From NCBI GenBank assembly GCA_963662985.1, contig OY760067.1, positions 682,001-746,000 of the forward strand: a DNA stretch of 64,000 nt, written 5' to 3'. This document shows positions 1 through 7,234 of the stretch, piece after piece (positions within the stretch are counted from its first letter, which is position 1; each line of letters begins with the position of its first letter). A model generated the notes under the pieces. That model saw only the letters and a list, made by a program, of their open reading frames with translations. It made no database searches and was not told the origin of the DNA. The position numbers were made by a program, and so were the translations under genes. Source of the DNA: G963662985 sp963662985. GTDB lineage: Bacteria > Chloroflexota > Anaerolineae > Anaerolineales > UBA11579.

Positions 1-1010
1 GCCACTACACCAACGGTGCTTGTGCTTGCCACAGCTGTTTCAGGAGCAACCTTACTTGCCTCAATATAATCAACCACATCTTGTGCTTGAATACGTCCAC
101 CTGGGCCAGTTCCTGCTACTTCGAACAAATTCACATTATTTTCGTTTGCAATGCGTTTTGCTGCCGGTGTAGAAGCTACCTTCCCATTAGAAGAAACCAA
201 TCCAGCCGCCGCCTTCAACACATCTTGCTTCATAATCTTGCCATCACGACCAGAGCCATTCACGCCAGATAAAGCCACATGTTCAGCCGCCGCCACATTG
301 CGTGCCACCGGGCTTGCCTTCACATCGCCGCTAGCTGCCACAGGAGCGCTCACTTCATCTGCGCTTTCTTGATGCGCAACCACCAAGCTGCCATCATCCT
401 CTGGCACAACTTCGCCTTCCTTCAAAACCCACCCGATCGTTTCTGTCACGGGGATTTTGTCGCCGGGCTCGCCACGTAAAGCAGCCAATTTCCCTTTTGC
501 AGGGCTTTCCACATCCATGGTCACCTTGTCCGTTTCAACGGTCAAAATTGGTTCCCCACGGTTCACTTCATCGCCTTCAGCCTTCAGCCATTCCACCACC
601 ACACCAAATTCTTGAGACATCTCAAATTTTGGCATAATGATTTTTTTGCCGGGTTTGCCACCAGCGTTAGTAGATTTTTTAGGTGCCGGAGCAGAAGTTG
701 CTGCTGGAGCAGATGCAGGAGTAGAAGCAACAGCCGCTTTCGGAGCAGCCGTTTCACTAGGAATGCTTTCACCTTCCTTCAACACATACCCAATTGTCTC
801 CGTCACAGGAATCGAGTCGCCAGGTTCGCCACGCAAGCCTGCTAAAATGCCGCTGCCAGGGCTTTCGACATCCATCGTCACCTTGTCAGTTTCCACAGTC
901 AAGATTGGCTCACCACGTTTGACGACATCACCATCAGATTTGAGCCATTCAACAATCACGCCCTTCTCTTGTGACATCTCAAACTTTGGCATAATAATCG
1001 TCTTAGCCAT
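1..1010 (-). CDS. pdhC: Pyruvate dehydrogenase E2, dihydrolipoamide acetyltransferase (C-terminus beyond window)
   Basis: This is the N-terminal 336 residues of the E2 core of the pyruvate dehydrogenase complex, which moves acetyl groups from E1 to CoA on lipoyl arms. The frame is open to the window edge, so the catalytic acyltransferase domain is not visible. Two lipoyl domains carry the motif ETDKVTMDVES with lipoyl lysines at about residues 43 and 162, joined by an Ala/Pro-rich linker. Two peripheral-subunit-binding-like domains follow at about 231-270 and 278-318; the second carries GTGPGGRI and the first the variant GSGRDGKI. Two such domains in one E2 is unusual. The ATG lies one base after the pdhB stop, so it is the third gene of the pdhA-pdhB-pdhC operon. 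A branched-chain or acetoin dehydrogenase E2 cannot be excluded without the catalytic domain. Confidence 0.9.
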   Translation of the reverse strand, partial: MAKTIIMPKFEMSQEKGVIVEWLKSDGDVVKRGEPILTVETDKVTMDVESPGSGILAGLRGEPGDSIPVTETIGYVLKEGESIPSETAAPKAAVASTPASAPAATSAPAPKKSTNAGGKPGKKIIMPKFEMSQEFGVVVEWLKAEGDEVNRGEPILTVETDKVTMDVESPAKGKLAALRGEPGDKIPVTETIGWVLKEGEVVPEDDGSLVVAHQESADEVSAPVAASGDVKASPVARNVAAAEHVALSGVNGSGRDGKIMKQDVLKAAAGLVSSNGKVASTPAAKRIANENNVNLFEVAGTGPGGRIQAQDVVDYIEASKVAPETAVASTSTVGVV

Positions 1011-1011
1011 C

Positions 1012-2007
1012 TTAGTACAAACCTTTCACTATATTCCTTGCTTCTTCCACGATGTTTTCAGTTTGAGGCACAGTGTTATATTCCAATGTGCGGTTGTAAG
1101 GAATTGGCATTTCACGGCCACCCAAGCGGCGAATAGGAGCATCCAAATAACCAAATGCTTCAGAGCCAGCCACGGTAGCAGCGATTTCACCACCCAAACC
1201 ATTAAAGGTCGGGCCTTCATGCACGATCAACAACTTACCAGTCTTAATCACAGACTTAATGATCGCGTCTTTGTCCAACGGACGTAAAGTACGGGGATCG
1301 ATCACTTCGATATCCATACCTTCTTTTTCCAATTCTTCAGCAGCTTCCAAAGAACGTGGCACCATCTGACCGGTTGCAAAAATGGTCAATTCAGAGCCAA
1401 CCCGCTTCACATCTGCCACACCCAACGGAATCGTATAAGATTCTTCCGGAACCGGACCAACTGCTTTCTTATAAAGCAATTTCGGTTCAAAGAAAATCAC
1501 TGGGCTATTATCGCGAATAGAAGAAATAATCAAACCCTTCACATCATAAGGCGTGGTCGGTTCTACAACTTTCAACCCTGGAATATTCAAATACAAACTC
1601 TCCATACTTTGAGAGTGTTGTTGTGCAGCCCCAGTACCAGAACCAGTTGGAGCGCGCATCACGATTGGCATAATCGCTTCACCATTGAACATGTAAGGAA
1701 TTTTCGCAGCTTGATTAAACAATTGGTCAGTTGCCAAGGTCATGAAGTCACTAAACATCATTTCGCCAACGGGTCGCAAGCCTGCCAATGCAGAGCCCAC
1801 CAATGCCCCAGCGATTCCTTCTTCAGAGATTGGGGTATCAATAATTCGTTCAGGACCAAATTCTTCAAACATCCCTCTCGACATCCCAAAAGCACCACCA
1901 TAAACGCCAATGTCTTCACCAATCATAAAAACGCGATTGTCAGCGCGCATTTCTTGTGAAATACCTTCACGAAGAGCTTCCATATAAGTTATTTCTCTAG
2001 TGCTCAT
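1012..2007 (-). CDS. pdhB: Pyruvate dehydrogenase E1 component beta subunit
   Basis: The 331-residue protein has the usual length and transketolase-like Pyr plus C-terminal domain layout of E1 beta. Characteristic segments include EALREGISQEM near the start, MIGEDIGVYGGAFG, PISEEGIAG and the C-terminal IVHEGPTFNGLGGEIAA. With E1 alpha it forms the thiamine-diphosphate heterotetramer that decarboxylates pyruvate and acetylates the E2 lipoyl groups in the cytoplasm. Its start overlaps the pdhA stop by four bases, which implies translational coupling, and pdhC follows after one base. Branched-chain 2-oxoacid or acetoin dehydrogenase E1 beta are close relatives and are the main alternatives. Confidence 0.92.
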   Translation of the reverse strand: MSTREITYMEALREGISQEMRADNRVFMIGEDIGVYGGAFGMSRGMFEEFGPERIIDTPISEEGIAGALVGSALAGLRPVGEMMFSDFMTLATDQLFNQAAKIPYMFNGEAIMPIVMRAPTGSGTGAAQQHSQSMESLYLNIPGLKVVEPTTPYDVKGLIISSIRDNSPVIFFEPKLLYKKAVGPVPEESYTIPLGVADVKRVGSELTIFATGQMVPRSLEAAEELEKEGMDIEVIDPRTLRPLDKDAIIKSVIKTGKLLIVHEGPTFNGLGGEIAATVAGSEAFGYLDAPIRRLGGREMPIPYNRTLEYNTVPQTENIVEEARNIVKGLY

Positions 2008-2978
2008 GCTGAATACACTCCTTTTTCAATTGTAGCAAGATCAGGTTCGGGGCTATTATCTGCAAATTCCACAGCCTCATCGATCAATTCATAAACTTCT
2101 TCTTGCATTGCTTCAATTTCTTTTTCAGTCAAAATCTTTTCATCAATCAAAACCTTTTTCCATCGTGCGATCGGATCATGTGCAGGAGACATCCACTCAG
2201 CAATTTCTTCCTTCGTACGATACAAGTTTGCATCACTCTTGGAGTGACCACGATAACGATAGGTCAAATTCTCCAAAAGATAGGGGCCCTTACCAGATCG
2301 AGCATGATCTACTGCTACTTTAGCCGCTTCATAAACTGCCAACACATCGTTGCCATCCACTGTCTTCCCCGGCATGCCATAAGCAGCCGCACGGTCAGAA
2401 AGTTTGTCAATCTTCACAGCCTTATGAATGTCCATCGACATCCCATATTTATTATTTTCAATCACAAAAACCACAGGCAAATCCCAAATAGCAGCCATGT
2501 TCAAAGCTTCATGGAAGCCACCTTCGTTCACAGTGCCATCGCCCATGAAACAAACCACCACACGGTCTTCTTTTTTATATTTGATTCCCAAACCGACACC
2601 GGTTGCAATCGGAGGATTGGCACCAATAATCCCTTGTGCGCCCAAAAAGCCATTCTTCGGGTCAGCAATGTGCATTGAGCCACCCCGACCACCACAATAG
2701 CCAGTAGATTTTCCAAGAAATTCTGCCATCATGCGCTTCACATCAGCACCCCAAGCAATCATTTGAGAGTGGCCTCGGTGTGTCCCCAACACATAATCTT
2801 GTTCTTCAATTGCGGCCAAAGTGCCCACAGGGGAGGCTTCTTCGCCCATCGAAAGATGCATCGTACCATGAATCTTTCCCATGATATATTGTTGCTCAGC
2901 TTGCTCTTCAAAAGTACGAGCGACCATCATTCTTCGCAACCATTCAATTTTTTGTTCTTTAGAAATTCCTTTACTCAT
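2004..2978 (-). CDS. pdhA: Pyruvate dehydrogenase E1 component alpha subunit
   Basis: The 324-residue protein has the thiamine-diphosphate-binding signature of E1 alpha: GDGTVNEGGFHEALN followed by VFVIENNKYGMS at about residues 145-180. It also carries the family segments GTHRGHSQMIAWG and GGRGGSMH, and the phosphorylation-loop-like YRYRGHSKSD. It is the first gene of the pdhA-pdhB-pdhC operon. The start at 2978 follows an AGGATG-type ribosome-binding site and lies about 50 bases downstream of the predicted transcription start. Having an E1/E2 complex implies at least some pyruvate oxidation to acetyl-CoA through lipoyl chemistry; no E3 gene is in view. Confidence 0.92.
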   Translation of the reverse strand: MSKGISKEQKIEWLRRMMVARTFEEQAEQQYIMGKIHGTMHLSMGEEASPVGTLAAIEEQDYVLGTHRGHSQMIAWGADVKRMMAEFLGKSTGYCGGRGGSMHIADPKNGFLGAQGIIGANPPIATGVGLGIKYKKEDRVVVCFMGDGTVNEGGFHEALNMAAIWDLPVVFVIENNKYGMSMDIHKAVKIDKLSDRAAAYGMPGKTVDGNDVLAVYEAAKVAVDHARSGKGPYLLENLTYRYRGHSKSDANLYRTKEEIAEWMSPAHDPIARWKKVLIDEKILTEKEIEAMQEEVYELIDEAVEFADNSPEPDLATIEKGVYSA

Positions 2979-2994
2979 GATTCATCCTTTTATG

Positions 2995-3026
2995 TTTACA
3001 TTTGTAAATGCGATATTCATTTGTAA
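2995..3026 (-). promoter_or_regulatory. Dyad and direct repeat in the pdhA leader, possible operator
   Basis: Positions 2995-3008 read TTTACA-TT-TGTAAA, a 6-2-6 dyad. The octamer ATTTGTAA occurs at 3000-3007 and again at 3019-3026, 19 bases apart. Both lie between the predicted transcription start (about 3031) and the pdhA start codon, where a bound repressor would block clearance or translation. No regulator is identified. Confidence 0.4.
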
Positions 3027-3037
3027 CCTTCACTCTT

Positions 3038-3066
3038 ATTGTAACAAATTCCCGCAACCATGTCAA
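3038..3066 (-). promoter_or_regulatory. Sigma-70-type promoter of the pdh operon
   Basis: On the minus strand the -35 box is TTGACA (3061-3066), the spacer is 17 bases and the -10 box is TACAAT (3038-3043). This is 11 of 12 consensus positions with ideal spacing. The predicted start is near 3031, about 50 bases before pdhA. Confidence 0.75.
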
Positions 3067-3326
3067 TTTATGAATACATTAACATTCAATCAGAATTCAT
3101 TCAAAATCGCTAATATGGAATGATCCAACAAACTTTTGTTAATCCCCTTTAGTTACAGAATATATTTTCCATAAAGCATGTTCTGACACCCCTCACTTCT
3201 CCCAAAAAACACCACATACACCGGGAACTAACTCGCTCATCCCCACATCCACCAAAAAATCAACCATAGCAGAAAACCATCGCTTTAATTTCCAACCCAA
3301 AATAAATCTATGCGCAATGCTGTAGC
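3067..3326. other. Gene-free spacer between pdh promoter and tRNA terminator
   Basis: I see no open frame with a ribosome-binding site, no strong hairpin and no repeat here beyond the flanking promoter and terminator. Confidence 0.6.
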
Positions 3327-3356
3327 AAAAAAAACCTACTTTTTTCAAGTAGGTTT
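3327..3356 (-). terminator. Rho-independent terminator of the tRNA pair
   Basis: On the minus strand AAACCTACTT pairs with AAGTAGGTTT across a five-base loop and runs into eight T residues. It lies just beyond the 3' end of the tRNA at 3366. Confidence 0.85.
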
Positions 3357-3365
3357 GTTGCAAAA

Positions 3366-3442
3366 TGGTGGGCCCTGCTGGGCTCGAACCAGCGACCCGA
3401 CGGTTATGAGCCGTCTGCTCTGACCAACTGAGCTAAGGGCCC
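3366..3442 (-). tRNA. tRNA with CAT anticodon (Ile2-like or Met)
   Basis: A 77-nucleotide cloverleaf with acceptor GGGCCCT, D-arm TAGCTCAGTTGGTCAGAGC, anticodon loop CTCATAA, T-arm GCTGGTTCGAGCCCAGC and encoded CCA. The GGGCCCTTAGCTCAG start and GCTGG T-stem resemble bacterial tRNA-Ile2, whose CAU is modified to lysidine-AU by TilS. The elongator methionine tRNA is the alternative, and sequence alone does not settle it. It is not the initiator, because it lacks the three G:C pairs below the anticodon. It follows tRNA-Gly after three bases and is probably processed from one transcript. Confidence 0.93.
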
Positions 3443-3445
3443 GAG

Positions 3446-3517
3446 AGCGGGAGACGGGACTCGAACCCGCGAATGTCAGCTTGGAAGGCTGATGCCTTAC
3501 CACTTGGCGACTCCCGC
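3446..3517 (-). tRNA. tRNA-Gly (TCC anticodon)
   Basis: The acceptor stem GCGGGAG pairs with CTCCCGC, and the D-arm, anticodon arm with loop CTTCCAA and T-arm with GGTTCGAGTCC are all recognisable. The anticodon TCC reads GGA and GGG. CCA is not encoded after the discriminator T, so it must be added by a nucleotidyltransferase, unlike in the downstream partner tRNA. Confidence 0.95.
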
Positions 3518-3533
3518 ATTCAACGTGCAAAGA

Positions 3534-3562
3534 ATTTTACCACACAGTCAAAATTTTTCCAA
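3534..3562 (-). promoter_or_regulatory. Promoter of the tRNA-Gly/tRNA-CAT transcript
   Basis: On the minus strand TTGGAA (3557-3562), 17 bases, then TAAAAT (3534-3539) preceded by a TG extension. The predicted start is about ten bases before the tRNA-Gly 5' end. Confidence 0.6.
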
Positions 3563-3577
3563 ATATTCAACCCCAAA

Positions 3578-4918
3578 TTATTCCGTGATTTTTGTGATCT
3601 TTTCTTCCACCAAATACAATTCCTCGTCCACCAACGCAATATAATGAAATGCATCCACAGCAGAAAATTGAACCCCACCCCCATCACGCATCACAATCGA
3701 CTTATAAATCTCTCCCGGCTCTTCATCAATCAAAACCGACAGCTTCTTCACCACCGAAGCCACCAACACACAATGCCGATCTTCAGGAGAGAAGAACGGA
3801 GTATTCGCTCCAATCCCATCATACCGAATCGTCTCACGTCCATCAATCACCCCAAATGAATGTTGCTCATTGATCGCGCTATACGCAAATCGTTTTGAAT
3901 CCGCACTGAAATTGAACCCCGTTCGTCCAATACCTTCATAAAGATCAGAACAAATCCCATCCAACACAACGCACGATTTTGACACCTTTTTCAAGAACCC
4001 CTTTTGATAACGCATCGCCTTATACGCCAAACGTTCTCCATTCGGGCTAAACTTAATCTCACCAATCCCATCAAACTTCTCTTGAGCCTCTCCATCCAAC
4101 ACCACAAACCATTCCGCCCCCAATCTCACAGCAAAAGCAACGTGCTTTCCATCCTCGCTCATCACCAAATGTTTCACTTCATCATAAGTACCCCAACGAT
4201 TCCCCTTTGAATCAATCACCACACACTTAAAATTATCATCTGCTGCATAAACATACGCAGACCAATCAGCTGCATGTGCAAACTCTGTGATAACATCATG
4301 CCCTTCAGAGGTAGACCCATCCACTGTCAAATATTGCATCCCATTTTGAGTGTAAACATACTTCAACCCCTTCGCACTCCCCGTAAAAGCCATTGAATCA
4401 ATAGAATCAAAAGAGCAATGCGTTTTCCCATTCAAAATGATCGACTGCTGAGTATCCCCCTCCACCAAATAAGCATAATTCTTCTTAGCATCCAAAATCA
4501 AAGGAGTGCGCACCACATTCTCATAACTCCCCTCTTCCTCACCGTTAATATAAAAACTAAACTTCTCATCATTCCGTTGCACAGCATAAGCCAATTGATC
4601 AGATTCATTCAAAAACGCCAACGTATTGATATATACATAAGGATACGCATGTTGAGAATGTCCATCCACCACAATGAATTGTTTTTCTTTTTGGCTCGCC
4701 GCATAAACCGCATGTTGACTATCAGGAGAAAAGAACACTGGTGTCACCTCATCATATTTTGGGTGAGTAAACTCATTCACTCGAATCGCCTTGCCGATTG
4801 TTTTCCGAATTTGATAAGAAACATTCATCCCATCTGGGCTCACCCGCAAAGAAGACATAATCCATTCTTTAGGCAAAGTTGTCAAAAGTTTCTCAGTTGA
4901 AAAGCGTTCAATTTTCAT
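3578..4918 (-). CDS. Beta-propeller (WD40/TolB-like) repeat protein of unknown function
   Basis: The 446-residue protein has no signal peptide or membrane segment and is probably cytoplasmic. It is made of recurring blade-like units of about 40-45 residues with the pattern FSPDSxxxxYAA followed by a short hydrophobic strand ending in VVDG or VLDG. Examples are FFSPDSQHAVYAA, FSPNGERLAYKA and FSADSKRFAYSA. The VxDG endings suggest a repeated strand-turn used to display fixed values, as in WD40-like propellers found in many Chloroflexota and Planctomycetes. No catalytic motif is visible. AGGAG lies at a good distance from the ATG. It follows the SIS gene after 93 bases on the same strand and may be cotranscribed. 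Function unknown. Confidence 0.75.
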   Translation of the reverse strand: MKIERFSTEKLLTTLPKEWIMSSLRVSPDGMNVSYQIRKTIGKAIRVNEFTHPKYDEVTPVFFSPDSQHAVYAASQKEKQFIVVDGHSQHAYPYVYINTLAFLNESDQLAYAVQRNDEKFSFYINGEEEGSYENVVRTPLILDAKKNYAYLVEGDTQQSIILNGKTHCSFDSIDSMAFTGSAKGLKYVYTQNGMQYLTVDGSTSEGHDVITEFAHAADWSAYVYAADDNFKCVVIDSKGNRWGTYDEVKHLVMSEDGKHVAFAVRLGAEWFVVLDGEAQEKFDGIGEIKFSPNGERLAYKAMRYQKGFLKKVSKSCVVLDGICSDLYEGIGRTGFNFSADSKRFAYSAINEQHSFGVIDGRETIRYDGIGANTPFFSPEDRHCVLVASVVKKLSVLIDEEPGEIYKSIVMRDGGGVQFSAVDAFHYIALVDEELYLVEEKITKITE

Positions 4919-5011
4919 TCAGTTTCTCCTCTGTATTCTCTAATGCAAACTATTCAAATCATTACAATTAATACTACCGAATTTTCAATAAAAAGCCAAA
5001 TCAAAAATCAC

Positions 5012-6049
5012 TCATTCATCAGCCAGATCTTCCCAAAGTTCTTCGATCAATTCCGTCTCCATTGGGTTCACTTCATAGATCATCGCCAAATAATAGGCCA
5101 CATAATCCCCCATCAAAACCAAAGTCCACATCCGTTCCAAACGGTTCTTGCCAAAAGCATTCACAAAATCGACATTCACCCCTTCGGTCAACATACCCAT
5201 TCGGTTCAGCTCTTCATGTATCGCATTTCGGCTCTCTGTCTCAGGCTCTCGCAAAAACAAACACATATTCGTCGCAAACACCTTCTCAGTATGAATCACC
5301 CCTTGATAAGTATTATAAGAACTATCCGGCAACACTTCCACACTCGCCGGCGCTTTAGCAATCAAATTAATCGCATTCTTCCACCGCTTCGCCACCGCAA
5401 CCAAATACCCCACTCCAAACAACACAGTCCATCGTTCCACCAACTGTCCCGCATAGCGCTTCGCTGGATTGTTCGCCGCCGGCACTTCTGGCAAATAGCG
5501 CGTTTGCACCTTCTTCATCTCTGCCACAGTCTCAGCCACCGCATTAGTCTGATCTTCCACCAAGCCATTTTCCACAAACAACTTCAACAAAATCCCAAAC
5601 ATCACTCCTAAAGTCGTTCTTGCCACACCATCATTTGCATACCAAACACCCTTCACACCACTCAATTCTTCCCCACACACCACCACAGTTTGGCATCGCC
5701 ATTCTTCCAACTTACCCAACCAAGCCTCACACACCTCATCTGATTCAAAAGCACTCACCACCACCAACGTCTCTGCCGAATTAGCAAACGCAGGCAATTC
5801 ATAATCACTCACCACAATCACAGGCACTTTGCACTTATCTACCACATAAGCTTGCAGCATCTCATTTGCCACTTTCGCCGTTCCCATCCCAGCCAACACC
5901 ACCTGTCGAATCTCACCCAGCACCTTAACATCCCCCACCTCCATCGCATACCCCTTTGCCAAATCATCTGGCAACCGCGCAATCAATCCCGCATAATTTT
6001 CCACATCTACATTTTTAAAATCTTCATAGTCATTCAGTTTCATATTCAT
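5012..6049 (-). CDS. SIS-domain protein, degenerate bifunctional phosphoglucose/phosphomannose isomerase
   Basis: The 345-residue length and double SIS fold pattern match the archaeal/bacterial bifunctional PGI/PMI family. Family landmarks are present in altered form. The glycine loop reads AGMGTAKVANEM (53-64) instead of GMGGSAIGG. The sugar-phosphate loop reads SAFESDEV (99-106) instead of a SYSGNTEET-like sequence. The segment normally NENAK, bearing the catalytic Glu, reads NLIAK (228-232). The position of the catalytic His in ELNHNE is Tyr245 in DSSYNT. I infer that normal isomerase activity is lost or changed. The start overlaps the rsmI stop by four bases (ATGA), so the genes are coupled. 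It may be a regulatory or carbohydrate-binding paralogue. Confidence 0.7.
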   Translation of the reverse strand: MNMKLNDYEDFKNVDVENYAGLIARLPDDLAKGYAMEVGDVKVLGEIRQVVLAGMGTAKVANEMLQAYVVDKCKVPVIVVSDYELPAFANSAETLVVVSAFESDEVCEAWLGKLEEWRCQTVVVCGEELSGVKGVWYANDGVARTTLGVMFGILLKLFVENGLVEDQTNAVAETVAEMKKVQTRYLPEVPAANNPAKRYAGQLVERWTVLFGVGYLVAVAKRWKNAINLIAKAPASVEVLPDSSYNTYQGVIHTEKVFATNMCLFLREPETESRNAIHEELNRMGMLTEGVNVDFVNAFGKNRLERMWTLVLMGDYVAYYLAMIYEVNPMETELIEELWEDLADE

Positions 6050-6882
6050 TCATCTGCCTTGTTCTTATACTGCAAAAGTAGTTGATAAACTTCTTTCTTT
6101 TTCCAATTAGATACCCCCGCTAATGTAGCTGAAACCTCACTCATTGTCTGATCTTGCGCAAACAACTCTTCTGCCATCGCCAAAATATCATCCTCTGTCC
6201 AAACTTCCTTCTTCTCTTCCGCCCCTTCCACCACCAGAGTGAATTCACCTCGTGCCGGATACTTCTCAAAATGAACAATCGCCTCTTTCAAATCCCCGCG
6301 AAACACTTCTTCATACATCTTCGTCAGTTCACTCGCCACTGCCACCCGCCGATTTCCGAGAACTGCTTGCAAATCCTGTAATGCGCTCAACAATCGATGA
6401 GGGGTCTCAAAAAAGATCAAAGTATAAGGATGTGCTGCCACCTTTTTCAAAAAAGACACTCGTGCGCTTTCCTTCCTTGGCAAATATCCCAAATAGAGAA
6501 ATGCCTCATTCGGCAAACCAGAAAGCACCAACGCACTCACCGGCGCGCTTGGCCCCGGCACCACCGTCACTTCATGTCCCGCAGCTAAAGCCGCTTGCAC
6601 CAACAAAAAGCCCGGGTCATTAATCCCCGGCATACCCGCATCAGAGATCAATGCCACATCCCCTTCGCCCAACTTCTCAATCACATATTCTGTCTTAGTA
6701 TTCTTATTATGGTCATAATAAGAAGTGATCGGTGTATGAATATCAAAATGAGACAGCAACTTTCTTGAATGACGTGTATCTTCTGCTGCAATTAGCGTAA
6801 CTTCATTTAAAATACGCACCCCTCGAAAGCTCATATCCTCTAAATTACCAATTGGAGTTGCCACCAAATAAAGTGTTGTCAT
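6046..6882 (-). CDS. rsmI: 16S rRNA (cytidine-1402-2'-O)-methyltransferase RsmI
   Basis: The 278-residue protein is a tetrapyrrole-methylase-fold enzyme that uses S-adenosylmethionine to 2'-O-methylate C1402 in the decoding centre of 16S rRNA. Diagnostic segments are LYLVATPIGNLEDMSFR at the N-terminus, AAEDTRHSRKLLSHF, ALISDAGMPGINDPG, VPGPSAPVSALVLSG and FFETPHRLLSAL. Length is typical. It overlaps both the DUF951 gene upstream and the SIS gene downstream by four bases, making a tightly coupled three-gene unit. Confidence 0.95.
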   Translation of the reverse strand: MTTLYLVATPIGNLEDMSFRGVRILNEVTLIAAEDTRHSRKLLSHFDIHTPITSYYDHNKNTKTEYVIEKLGEGDVALISDAGMPGINDPGFLLVQAALAAGHEVTVVPGPSAPVSALVLSGLPNEAFLYLGYLPRKESARVSFLKKVAAHPYTLIFFETPHRLLSALQDLQAVLGNRRVAVASELTKMYEEVFRGDLKEAIVHFEKYPARGEFTLVVEGAEEKKEVWTEDDILAMAEELFAQDQTMSEVSATLAGVSNWKKKEVYQLLLQYKNKADE

Positions 6883-7118
6883 TTAGTTTCCCCTTCTTCA
6901 CCCGCGCCATCAACAGCGGATACAATTTTTTTCACAGCTTTTGCAAGTTTGCGTCTTGTCAACAAAACCTTATGGTCACAGCCCACACAACGCAATCCAA
7001 TGTCTGCCCCCAAGCGCACAATGCGCCACTCATAAGAGCCACAAGGATGTATTTTGCGCAAAGTCACAATATCATTCAAATGTAATTCAGGTAAATCAGC
7101 GGGAGATTTTATATCCAT
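6879..7118 (-). CDS. DUF951 family small protein
   Basis: The 79-residue protein matches the DUF951 pattern: DIVTLRKIHPCGSYEWRIVR, then GADIGLRCVGCDHKVLLTRRKL. It carries one Cys in HPCG and a CxxC pair, suggesting a small beta-barrel with a possible metal or nucleic-acid site. In Firmicutes such genes lie near the S6/S18/ssb or chromosome-partition genes; the function is unknown. It is the first gene of the unit with rsmI and shares a divergent spacer with the GH3 gene. An ATTATA at 7147-7152 (minus-strand TATAAT) is a likely -10. Confidence 0.85.
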   Translation of the reverse strand: MDIKSPADLPELHLNDIVTLRKIHPCGSYEWRIVRLGADIGLRCVGCDHKVLLTRRKLAKAVKKIVSAVDGAGEEGETK

Positions 7119-7173
7119 AGTTTTCTCATTCTTAGTAGATTCTAAAATTATACCCTAAACAAATTGAATAAAT

Positions 7174-7202
7174 TTGGGTTTTATCCTTGAGTAGTGTATA
7201 AT
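7174..7202 (+). promoter_or_regulatory. Promoter of the GH3 glucosidase gene
   Basis: TTGGGT at 7174-7179, a 17-base spacer, and TATAAT at 7197-7202. The predicted start is about 25 bases before the ATG, which is preceded by CGGAGTG. Confidence 0.55.
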
Positions 7203-7234
7203 TTTTTTGATATTAATAAAAAACGGAGTGTTAG

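Noticed and set aside
637..1287. 216-codon plus-strand frame opposite the E2 and E1 beta genes
   Set aside because: Shadow of the lipoyl-domain and E1 beta coding sequence on the other strand; protein similarity is unambiguous for the minus-strand genes.
3366..3442. Initiator tRNA-fMet for the CAT anticodon tRNA
   Set aside because: The anticodon stem lacks the three consecutive G:C pairs and the acceptor begins with a paired G, unlike initiator tRNAs.
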